Source of the DNA: UBA1783 sp964449115
GTDB taxonomy: Bacteria; Bacillota_I; Bacilli_A; Erysipelotrichales; Erysipelotrichaceae
Length of the DNA stretch: 18,984 nucleotides
Direction: 5' to 3'
NCBI GenBank assembly: GCA_964449115.1
Contig: CAYUXW010000031.1
Coordinates: 1-18,984, forward strand
Part shown: positions 1-6,617 of the stretch, piece after piece
Layout of the letters: every line of letters begins with the position of its first letter
How positions within the stretch are numbered: position 1 is the first letter of the stretch
Notes under the pieces: generated by a model
What the model saw: only the letters and a program-made list of their open reading frames with translations
Database searches by the model: none
What the model was told of the DNA's origin: nothing
Position numbers and translations under genes: made by a program

Positions 1-59
1 ACCCTAAAAGTGACCCTAAAAGATTGGAACAAACCCTAAAATTTCTCGGTTACCCTAAA
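1..59. repeat. four spaced ACCCTAAA repeats, probable mobile-element end
   Basis: The octamer ACCCTAAA occurs at 1-8, 13-20, 33-40 and 52-59, always in the same orientation (TTTAGGGT on the minus strand) with uneven start-to-start distances of 12, 20 and 19. Irregular arrays of short transposase-binding repeats are known at the ends of IS21-family insertion sequences, and that is my preferred reading, with the element lying off the left edge. No transposase reading frame is visible, so the family is inferred. The outer tip would lie somewhere between base 60 and the PTS stop at 157; I could not identify it or a target duplication. Bases 60-156 otherwise show no gene, only a small GACTT/AAGTC hairpin at 86-97. 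Confidence 0.5.
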
Positions 60-156
60 TCTTGTCGAATATACTACTTTTTTTTGACTTTCAAGTCACC
101 ATAATAAATCAAAGGTTAATTTTATATGATCCCCACTCAAATTTATTAATGGATTT

Positions 157-951
157 TTACATAATTCCAAAGAATGAAAGTATGATTGATACAATAATAA
201 TTCCAAAAATCAGATTTACAGCATTAACATTCTTCTTACTTACTAGGTAATATAGGAATAATACAAAACCTAGTGGTAAAATGTTAGGTAAAACTGTATC
301 AAATATTCCTTGAACAGGAACAACATCAAATATTACAAATGTTTCTGGGAATGAGAAATCAATGTAAGAAGGAATTAGTGCCCCAACAACCATTACACCA
401 AGTACACCTGCTGCTTTGGTAATTGTTGTTGCATTTTCACGAATCTTGTCAATTGCATTTGTACCAAGATTATATCCTAAATGTCCAAGAGGAATTCTAG
501 AAATTGCCCCAAAGAAGTGGATAACCATGAATACAATTGGCCCAAGGATTGAACCTTGTCTATTCAACGAAACTGAGATTGCTGCTGAAATAGGTAATAG
601 TGTAAACCAGAAAATAGCATCACCCAATCCTGCTAGAGGACCGAACAAACCGTTTTTAATATTTCTGATTAATTCTCTATCTTCTCCTGCTTCTTCAAGA
701 GATAAAACTAATCCATTTAAGAAAGTTGCCATGTGCATTTCTGTATTGAAGAAGTCAATATTGTTTACCATTGCAGCTGCAACTTCTTCGGTGTTGTCTC
801 CATATATTTTCTTGAAATAAGGAGCCATTGTGTAACAGAACCCCATTGCCTGCATTCTTTCATAGTTAAATCCAAATTGTAAAACCATTGAAAGCCAGCC
901 CATGTTGGTTATATCTTTTTTAGTTAATTTATTTCTAGATACCGTCATCAT
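157..951 (-). CDS. PTS mannose/sorbose-class transporter subunit IID
   Basis: Membrane subunit IID of a mannose-class (man/aga/sor) phosphotransferase permease; with IIC it forms the sugar channel. Family marks are an FNTE stretch near residue 60, GPLAGLGDAIFW in the middle, and several hydrophobic segments towards the C-terminus. I place the start at 951. An upstream in-frame ATG at 966 lies before the ribosome binding site, because its own codons 2-4 form AGGAGGTG, and two ATG codons (951 and 948) follow at good spacing. This gives 264 residues, normal for the family. The gene overlaps the end of IIC by 17 bases, indicating translational coupling. It is the last gene of the operon before the probable mobile-element end. 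No terminator is visible between the stop and base 60. Confidence 0.9.
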   Translation of the reverse strand: MMTVSRNKLTKKDITNMGWLSMVLQFGFNYERMQAMGFCYTMAPYFKKIYGDNTEEVAAAMVNNIDFFNTEMHMATFLNGLVLSLEEAGEDRELIRNIKNGLFGPLAGLGDAIFWFTLLPISAAISVSLNRQGSILGPIVFMVIHFFGAISRIPLGHLGYNLGTNAIDKIRENATTITKAAGVLGVMVVGALIPSYIDFSFPETFVIFDVVPVQGIFDTVLPNILPLGFVLFLYYLVSKKNVNAVNLIFGIIIVSIILSFFGIM

Positions 952-1708
952 CAGCACCTCCTTCATAAACTTTCTTGTCTTTGTTACTTATATAACTTTG
1001 GAAAGTGATACAAACAGCCAAGATAGCAATAGGTAATACGTTACCTGTGTCAATAAATGTTGAAATCAAGAAACCAATGAATAGATACGCAACATTGTCA
1101 ATCTTTAACATAACTTTAAGCAGTAACGCTAACCCAACCCCTGGTAATAAGTTTCCAGCAACTCTAAATCCGTGAACTAGCCATTCTGGGAACTTTTCAA
1201 CCAATGCAGTAATTGGTTCCTGAATCAGGTATGCTGATAAGAAAATTATTAGTGCAGTAACTAAAGACTTACCAATAGCTGAAAGCCATACTAATCTTCC
1301 TAATGCTGCCACATCGCCTCTTTCACAAATTTTGTCAGCAATTGGCATTAATCCTGAATAAACAGTACTTAAAATCATACCAATCCATTGTCCTAACAAA
1401 GCAAAAGGTAATGACAAACCTAATGCTGCTTCTGCAGACACTCCACTTGTATAAGAGATTACAACAGTCATGATACCAGCTATCAGTGGGTTAGGTGGAA
1501 CTGTACCACCAATCGTTAACAGCCCCAGATAAGCAAGTTCAGCTACTGCTCCTGCAGACAATCCCAATTGTACGTCTCCTAAAACTATTCCCGAAAAGAA
1601 ACATACTACAATTGGTCTAAAAATTAAAAATACTTCAGCTTGTTGGTCTAAACTACATATAAATGCAACTAAAGACAACAATAAGCCTTGAACCAAGGTT
1701 ATTTCCAC
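935..1708 (-). CDS. PTS mannose/sorbose-class transporter subunit IIC
   Basis: Polytopic IIC channel subunit, 257 residues, partner of the IID protein encoded directly downstream. It is hydrophobic almost throughout. The N-terminus (MEITLVQ) and the acidic C-terminal tail ending DDDGI resemble N-acetylgalactosamine-type IIC proteins such as AgaC/AgaW, from memory of those sequences. Translation starts at a GTG codon (1708-1706), supported by AAGGAGGTG eight bases upstream; no better ATG is available. The gap to the IIB gene is 16 bases, and the 3' end carries the ribosome binding site of IID. Substrate choice cannot be settled from IIC alone. Confidence 0.9.
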   Translation of the reverse strand: MEITLVQGLLLSLVAFICSLDQQAEVFLIFRPIVVCFFSGIVLGDVQLGLSAGAVAELAYLGLLTIGGTVPPNPLIAGIMTVVISYTSGVSAEAALGLSLPFALLGQWIGMILSTVYSGLMPIADKICERGDVAALGRLVWLSAIGKSLVTALIIFLSAYLIQEPITALVEKFPEWLVHGFRVAGNLLPGVGLALLLKVMLKIDNVAYLFIGFLISTFIDTGNVLPIAILAVCITFQSYISNKDKKVYEGGADDDGI

Positions 1709-1724
1709 AATTTACACCTCCTTT

Positions 1725-2201
1725 TTATATATTGTAGATTTTATCACCCGGCAAAATCTGAATGAATAAAGATACACCTTTTGCCTTCATAGCTTCAAAG
1801 TCCTCTAGGTCCTTATCATCAACATATACATGTGGTGATCCTGGATGGACTTTCTTTCCTTCTTCAAAGTGCATGTTTGCAACATTGATTTTTTCAAGTG
1901 GAAGTCCACCTTCAACAAGTCGTCTAGCACTTTGAGGGTCTCTTACCACAAGGTAGATTAATTGCTTCGGACTAGCTTTCCATAAAATTTCAATAGTTTT
2001 TTCAATACTATAGAAGCGTATTCCAACTCTAGCTATGTCAGCTGTAATAGTCATAACAGATTGTTGTACTGGATCATCAGCTGTAGCATCATCAGCAACA
2101 ACAATTAAATTTGCGCCTAATGAATTTACCCAAGCTACACCTACTTGACCATGAACTAATCTGTTATCAATTCTAGTCATCAAAATATTTGGTTTTCTCA
2201 T
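1725..2201 (-). CDS. PTS mannose/sorbose-class transporter subunit IIB
   Basis: Cytoplasmic phosphocarrier that accepts phosphate from IIA on a histidine and passes it to the incoming sugar. The motif TRIDNRLVHGQVG near the N-terminus contains the expected phosphorylated histidine, His17. Length (158 residues) is normal for a free-standing IIB. The match to AgaB/AgaV-type IIB proteins is strong by eye: GANL, the NMHFEEGKK stretch, YVDD and the PGD near the end. That suggests an amino sugar such as N-acetylgalactosamine or galactosamine, although related permeases take up glycated amino acids. The start has GGGGG five bases upstream. It is the first gene of the IIB-IIC-IID operon. No IIA gene is visible, so that subunit must lie elsewhere or beyond the left edge. 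Confidence 0.9.
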   Translation of the reverse strand: MRKPNILMTRIDNRLVHGQVGVAWVNSLGANLIVVADDATADDPVQQSVMTITADIARVGIRFYSIEKTIEILWKASPKQLIYLVVRDPQSARRLVEGGLPLEKINVANMHFEEGKKVHPGSPHVYVDDKDLEDFEAMKAKGVSLFIQILPGDKIYNI

Positions 2202-2249
2202 AAAATCCCCCTTTGTGTAAAATATTATAACTAAAACTTTCTTATGTAC

Positions 2250-2280
2250 ATTATATACTACTTTTAAAAAAATAAAACAA
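2250..2280 (-). promoter_or_regulatory. candidate promoter of the PTS operon
   Basis: On the minus strand a TTGTTT box (2280-2275) lies 17 bases before TATATA (2257-2252), which overlaps TATAAT (2255-2250). Either -10 would give a leader of roughly 45 bases before the IIB start. No sigma-54 type -24/-12 element (TGGCAC...TTGC) is visible, although many mannose-class PTS operons in Firmicutes use one. A sigma-70 type promoter is therefore more likely. Confidence 0.5.
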
Positions 2281-2288
2281 GTTTTGTA

Positions 2289-2323
2289 ATTTTTTGTGAT
2301 AATTTTTGATTTTTTGTGATAAT
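2289..2323. promoter_or_regulatory. perfect 15-base direct repeat, candidate operator
   Basis: ATTTTTTGTGATAAT occurs at 2289-2303 and again, without mismatch, at 2309-2323. The copies start exactly 20 bases apart, close to two helical turns, so two bound protein units would face the same side of the DNA. The pair lies between the divergent PTS and SIS genes, just upstream of or overlapping the likely SIS promoter (weak TTGATT at 2306 and GATATA at 2329). It is the natural place for a regulator sensing the PTS substrate, but no regulator gene is in the window. Confidence 0.55.
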
Positions 2324-2356
2324 CTATAGATATAGAGAAAGTGAGATGATTTTATA

Positions 2357-3442
2357 ATGGAAAAGAAAAAAACTATGCTGGATTATATTGAAATGACACC
2401 AAATAAGGTATTGGAAAATGCCAAAAATCCAAAAGAACTTACAAAAACTTTAACAAACGAATATATTTCAAACAATTATAATGAAGTATATGTCGTCGCA
2501 AGTGGTTCTAGTTTTAATGCTTCAATTTGCGCTCAGCCGTTTATGGAAGATGTTTTAGGTGTAAGAGTCAATGTAATTTCGCCTTCTAATTTCACGAATT
2601 ATTACAAACATAATAAGAGTGACTTCATATTTGTGATTTCTCAAAGTGGTTATAGTACAAATGCCATTGAAGCTTTAAAAAGAGCAAAACAACTCGGTGT
2701 TAAAGCTATTGGAATTACAGGTGATGTTGACAGTGATTTTAAAAATTATACTGATTTATTAATTGACTACAAAGTTGGCATTGAAACTGTGGGTTATGTA
2801 ACTGTTGGAGTTGTTACACTGGTACAGTTTTTGATGACTTTCGCTTTAAATGCTTCATTGCAATTAAATAAGATTTCAAAAGAAAAATATGATGAAGCTA
2901 TCTCTTCAATTGTCGAATCGGCAAAACTTCATCAGGAAATTCAGGAAAAAACTCATGCTTTTATTAAAAAACATTACAAATCTCTTTCTTCAATGCAAAA
3001 AGCTTATTTCTGCTCAAGTGGAGCCGGTATGGGTATCGCCTTTGAAGCAGCACTTAAAGTTGGAGAAACCGTTAAAATTCCTGCTTTCCCATTTGATGCT
3101 GAAGAATATATTCATGGACCAAACCTGCAATTAAATCCTGGATATACTGTCTTTATAATAGATAGCAATGATAAAGACAGCGACAGACTAAAACAAATCT
3201 ACAAGGCAACCAGAGCTGTAAGTGATAACACTTATTTTATAGGAAGCAATGTTGATGAAAATAGTATTTATACAGATACTAATTTGCCTCCTTTATTTAC
3301 TCCTCTGTATTACTTACCTTTCTTCCAGATAATTTCACATCAGATTACTGAAGATTTGCATAGATGGGAACAACATCCACTATTAAAAGAATTCAAGAAA
3401 ATTGCAGCATCTAAAAGTAAAAACTATGTAGATAACGATTAA
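2357..3442 (+). CDS. double SIS-domain sugar-phosphate isomerase/deglycase
   Basis: A 361-residue cytoplasmic protein with two SIS (sugar isomerase) domains, about residues 41-170 and 205-330. It lacks the N-terminal glutaminase domain of full GlmS. Phosphosugar-binding serine clusters are visible: SGSSFNAS at 49-56, SQSGYSTN at 95-102 and SSGAG at 220-224. The GlmS-like catalytic stretch EEYIHGP (249-255) includes a glutamate matching the GlmS isomerase base. Relatives act on phosphorylated amino sugars (GlmS, AgaS) or on glycated amino acids (FrlB and GfrE/GfrF deglycases). Divergent placement from an AgaB-like mannose-class PTS suggests it processes the sugar phosphate that permease delivers. 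I cannot choose between isomerase/deaminase and deglycase. The ribosome binding site is weak (GTGAG about 11 bases upstream). Confidence 0.8.
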   Translation: MEKKKTMLDYIEMTPNKVLENAKNPKELTKTLTNEYISNNYNEVYVVASGSSFNASICAQPFMEDVLGVRVNVISPSNFTNYYKHNKSDFIFVISQSGYSTNAIEALKRAKQLGVKAIGITGDVDSDFKNYTDLLIDYKVGIETVGYVTVGVVTLVQFLMTFALNASLQLNKISKEKYDEAISSIVESAKLHQEIQEKTHAFIKKHYKSLSSMQKAYFCSSGAGMGIAFEAALKVGETVKIPAFPFDAEEYIHGPNLQLNPGYTVFIIDSNDKDSDRLKQIYKATRAVSDNTYFIGSNVDENSIYTDTNLPPLFTPLYYLPFFQIISHQITEDLHRWEQHPLLKEFKKIAASKSKNYVDND

Positions 3443-3518
3443 AAGAATATTTCAAATTGAAATTTGTTAAATTTAAAGAAATTCTTTTGCTGTGAAGGTA
3501 AAATTTAAAAAACACATG

Positions 3519-3545
3519 AAAAGGTGATAAAAAAATCACCTTTTT
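3519..3545. terminator. bidirectional intrinsic terminator
   Basis: AAAAGGTGAT (3519-3528) pairs perfectly with ATCACCTTTT (3535-3544) around a six-A loop. T tracts flank it on both strands, so it can end both the plus-strand SIS gene and the converging minus-strand gene at 3572. A weaker AT-only pairing (AAAAGAAT at 3441-3448 with ATTCTTTT at 3481-3488) precedes it. Confidence 0.85.
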
Positions 3546-3571
3546 ATTTGAAACAATCAAATCATCTATAA

Positions 3572-4426
3572 TTAATTAATCGGCTTTCTAATATAATCAA
3601 TCGGTCTTACTATGAAGTTGCTGTTTAGATCACAATTACCATTAACATACATTATTTCTAAGCCATTATAGGTAAATACATCTGTTTCTGGATTAATCAT
3701 CAGGTAGATATCCCACAGCATTTCATCACCATATTCATAGCCTTCAAATGGTGATAAATAACCTTGCTGACCATAGCTTATTTCTAAACTTTCTACTACT
3801 TGATTTAATGGCATAAAACCATTGGCATATATTGTTCCCCATTTATCAAACCATCCACACCAACTGTTATACCAGTACAGACTGTAAGGATCTTGATCAG
3901 TCAATTTCCACCACTCTTCTTTACCCTCTTGCTGGATATAACCATTATGTTTTCTATCTACTTCAAGATGATATTTAAAGAAATCCGAAAACCAATCAAA
4001 ATAGAAATATTGTTTTGTATTGCCATCTTCAGCATAATAGTAAACCACATTGATTATATGGTGAAAATAAATGGTTTTCTTTTTAAATCCAACTCGCATT
4101 TCAATGCGAAAATTCACACCATCACCGATATTTATTTCTCCAGTAACAGGAAAAGAAGTATCATAAAACTGCTCACTATTAAACAGTTGAATATACTTCT
4201 TTGACTCACTATAACTCAACTTAAAGTCGTATTTATTACCATCTTTTGGATTTTCTGGAGCAAACACTTCTACTTTATACCAAGAAAAATAAATGCCTAT
4301 AGCAATAGTCAAAACTGCACTCACAATTATCAGGTTTTTTATTTTACAAACCTTTGAAACTGATTTACTTTTTTCATTCATAATCTTTACCTGTTTCCCT
4401 ATTTCATTTATCCATTTCACTATCAT
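3572..4426 (-). CDS. unrecognised membrane-anchored extracytoplasmic protein
   Basis: I do not recognise this protein. It has a basic N-terminus, one hydrophobic helix at about residues 31-48, and a hydrophilic remainder of some 235 residues rich in Tyr, Trp and Phe. That predicts a signal anchor with the main domain outside the cell. There is no lipobox and no obvious catalytic motif. Two starts are credible: ATG at 4426 with AGGA five bases upstream, and an in-frame ATG at 4381 (MNEKSK...) with AGGT seven bases upstream. The second gives a more typical signal-anchor N-terminus and a 269-residue product. It stands alone between a bidirectional terminator and the small open frame at 4515-4622, with a possible promoter at 4487-4518. 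It is moderately AT-rich like its surroundings and shows no frameshift. Confidence 0.75.
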   Translation of the reverse strand: MIVKWINEIGKQVKIMNEKSKSVSKVCKIKNLIIVSAVLTIAIGIYFSWYKVEVFAPENPKDGNKYDFKLSYSESKKYIQLFNSEQFYDTSFPVTGEINIGDGVNFRIEMRVGFKKKTIYFHHIINVVYYYAEDGNTKQYFYFDWFSDFFKYHLEVDRKHNGYIQQEGKEEWWKLTDQDPYSLYWYNSWCGWFDKWGTIYANGFMPLNQVVESLEISYGQQGYLSPFEGYEYGDEMLWDIYLMINPETDVFTYNGLEIMYVNGNCDLNSNFIVRPIDYIRKPIN

Positions 4427-4486
4427 TTAAATCCTGTTTAAACAATTTAATTCATATTCAATAGCACCTTGAATATTTATCTGTTT

Positions 4487-4518
4487 TTTATAAATGTATA
4501 CACCATAAATTGAGTCAA
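4487..4518 (-). promoter_or_regulatory. weak candidate promoter of the anchored protein gene
   Basis: TTGACT (4518-4513) is a good -35 box. It is followed by TTTATA (4494-4489, spacing 18) or TATAAA (4492-4487, spacing 20). It overlaps the last codons of the small open frame 4515-4622. The -10 is imperfect, so this is only a candidate. Confidence 0.35.
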
Positions 4519-4622
4519 TAATTTCCCAATTTCTTAATTATAATTGCCTTATTAATCAGCATTATAAAAAATACCAATAAAAGAATTAAAAATCTTTTTT
4601 CTAAATCAATTTTTATTTTCAT
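4515..4622 (-). CDS. possible 35-residue single-helix membrane peptide
   Basis: A short open frame starts at ATG 4622-4620 and ends at TGA 4517-4515. The peptide begins MKIKIDLEKR, continues with a very hydrophobic stretch (FLILLLVFFIMLI, residues 11-23) and ends with a basic tail (KKLGNY). AAGGA stands four bases before the start codon. The charge-helix-charge layout is that of small membrane peptides, including type I toxins and small regulators, but I recognise no family. In such AT-rich DNA a short hydrophobic frame can arise by chance. It is the only coding candidate in the 306-base gap 4427-4732, which otherwise holds just a candidate promoter and a terminator. Confidence 0.35.
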   Translation of the reverse strand: MKIKIDLEKRFLILLLVFFIMLINKAIIIKKLGNY

Positions 4623-4702
4623 CTTGTCCTTATCTTTACAGATTAATAATAGCACAAAAGCTGTTTTTCATATATAAAATATATAAATGAATTTATATGA
4701 AA

Positions 4703-4729
4703 TAAAAAAGTAAGATAGAATCCATCTTA
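4703..4729 (-). terminator. terminator of the ABC exporter operon
   Basis: Read on the minus strand, TAAGATGG and CTATCTTA form an 8-base stem (one G-T pair) around ATT, followed directly by CTTTTTTATT. It lies a few bases after the stop of the second exporter gene. Confidence 0.75.
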
Positions 4730-4732
4730 ATT

Positions 4733-6616
4733 TTATTCCAGTTGAACTTTTCCTGTATATAACTGATAATATCTTCCTTTTAAATCTATCAAAAAATCAT
4801 GACTTCCTCTTTCAATAATCTGACCTTTTTCTAGAACAATTATTGCATCAGCATTTCTAACCGTTGACAAGCGATGGGCGATTACAAATACTGTTCTTCC
4901 AGCCATCAGCCTGTCCAGACCTTCGGCTATCAGTCTTTCTGTATGAGTATCTATTGAACTGGTGGCCTCATCTAAAATAAGTACCGGCGGATTAGCAACA
5001 GCTGCTCTGGAAATATTTAGTAACTGTCTTTGTCCCTGAGATAAATTAGCACCATTAGCTGTTAACAGTGTTTGATAGCCTTGTGGTAGTCGACTAATGA
5101 AGCTATCAGCATTAGCCAGTTTAGCCGCTTCAATACACTGCTGATCTGTCGCCTGTAGATTGCCATATCTGATATTATCCATAACTGTTCCTGAGAACAG
5201 ATTTGTTTCCTGCAATACAACACCTAAAGAGCCACGCAGTGAATCCTTCTTAATATCCTTTATATCGATTCCATCATAAGTTATTTTTCCCTGGTCGACA
5301 TCATAAAAGCGATTAATCAGGTTGGTTATCGTAGTTTTACCTGCTCCAGTTGAACCAACAAAAGCAATTTTCTGACCTGGATATGCATATAAACTTATAT
5401 CATTTAAAACTGTTTTTCGATCTTCATAACTGAAGGTAACGTTATCAAGTCTGATATCTCCCTTTAATTCTGTAAGTGAATTATCCAAAGGATTTTTCCA
5501 GGCAAATATTTCAGTTCTTTCAGTAGTTTCTGTCAAATTCCCTTCTTCATCTCTAGTAGCATTGACCAGAGTTATTGTCCCTTCATCGATTTCATCTTGA
5601 GAATCTATTATTTTAAATACCCTTTCTGCACCGGAAATCGCCATCATCATACCATTAAAATGATTCGATAAGTGATTAACCGGTCCAGCAATCTGTCTGG
5701 TATATAACAAGAAACTTGATAGTGCTCCTAGGGTAAAGACTCCATCAATTGTCATTTTGGCTCCCAATACGGCAATCACCGCATATAAACAATATGCAAT
5801 ATTAGCGTTTATCGGCATCAGCATTCCGGCAGAAGCGTTGGCTATAACCGAAGCATTATACATTTTTTCATTATAGACCTTAAACTGTTTTATTGCCGCC
5901 TGTTCATGCTGGAAGACCTTAATAACTTTTTGACCCTGGAACATTTCTTCTACATAGCCATTGATATCACTGCCACTTTTTTGTATTTCAATAAAATACT
6001 TGCGATTTGTTTTTCCCAAAATATAAATTACTAAAGCCATTATGGCTATCGCTATTAAAGAAACCAAAGTAAGTTTGACATTTAGCTTAAACATCATAAA
6101 CAAAACCCCGACAACACTAATTGAAGTTGAAATGAAAGCTGGTAAAGTTTCAGATATCAGCGGTCTCATCGTATCAACATCGTTAGTATAGAAATTCATT
6201 AATTCACCATGAGTGTGAATATCAAAGAAGTTAACCGGCATATTCTGCATCTTGGCAAAAAGTTCAGTTCTGACATCATGCAAAAGTCCTGTAGAAATAA
6301 TTGACATCATCTTTCTCCAGATATATGATGCTGAAATACCAGTAATATAAATCAGTGCCATAAAAGCTAACATGTTGATAAAATTTGTCAAATCATAATC
6401 TTGCTGGCCAATAAAAGGAACAACATAATCATCAATAATTGGAGCAAAAAAATATGAAGATGCTACATTTGTTAAAGAACCAATAATGATACATACAAAA
6501 ACTATTACCATGGCCAATTTATAATGAGATAAATATTTGAAAATTCTGGCAACTGTAGCTGGAATATCATCAGCTCTAGGAGTTCTTATCTGACGATAAC
6601 GACGTTTTTCACTCAT
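4733..6616 (-). CDS. heterodimeric ABC exporter, catalytically competent half
   Basis: Half-transporter with an N-terminal six-helix membrane domain and a C-terminal ATPase. Counting from an in-frame GTG at 6625, Walker A GSTGAGKTT is at 424-432, signature LSQGQ at 528-532, Walker B LILDE ends at Glu553 and the H-loop histidine is His584. Walker B glutamate and H-loop are intact, while the signature departs from LSGGQ, the pattern of TM288/BmrD/EfrB-type subunits. A polar insertion of about 30 residues (356-385) between the two domains is, from memory, typical of this Firmicute subfamily. I prefer the ATG at 6616 (627 residues); the GTG sits only three bases from GGGAG. It follows its partner by one base. 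Such pairs export drugs, lipids or peptides; the substrate is unknown. Confidence 0.9.
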   Translation of the reverse strand: MSEKRRYRQIRTPRADDIPATVARIFKYLSHYKLAMVIVFVCIIIGSLTNVASSYFFAPIIDDYVVPFIGQQDYDLTNFINMLAFMALIYITGISASYIWRKMMSIISTGLLHDVRTELFAKMQNMPVNFFDIHTHGELMNFYTNDVDTMRPLISETLPAFISTSISVVGVLFMMFKLNVKLTLVSLIAIAIMALVIYILGKTNRKYFIEIQKSGSDINGYVEEMFQGQKVIKVFQHEQAAIKQFKVYNEKMYNASVIANASAGMLMPINANIAYCLYAVIAVLGAKMTIDGVFTLGALSSFLLYTRQIAGPVNHLSNHFNGMMMAISGAERVFKIIDSQDEIDEGTITLVNATRDEEGNLTETTERTEIFAWKNPLDNSLTELKGDIRLDNVTFSYEDRKTVLNDISLYAYPGQKIAFVGSTGAGKTTITNLINRFYDVDQGKITYDGIDIKDIKKDSLRGSLGVVLQETNLFSGTVMDNIRYGNLQATDQQCIEAAKLANADSFISRLPQGYQTLLTANGANLSQGQRQLLNISRAAVANPPVLILDEATSSIDTHTERLIAEGLDRLMAGRTVFVIAHRLSTVRNADAIIVLEKGQIIERGSHDFLIDLKGRYYQLYTGKVQLE

Positions 6617-6617
6617 A

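Noticed and set aside
1..59. CCCTAAA repeats as a telomere-like array
   Set aside because: The unit equals the plant telomere repeat, but the copies are not in tandem and are separated by unrelated sequence. The rest of the window is plainly bacterial.
86..97. GACTT/AAGTC hairpin as terminator of the PTS operon
   Set aside because: The stem is only five bases and on the minus strand it is followed by A residues, not T residues.
952..966. IID starting at the ATG at 966
   Set aside because: The first codons of that version are the ribosome binding site AGGAGGTG itself, followed by correctly spaced ATG codons.
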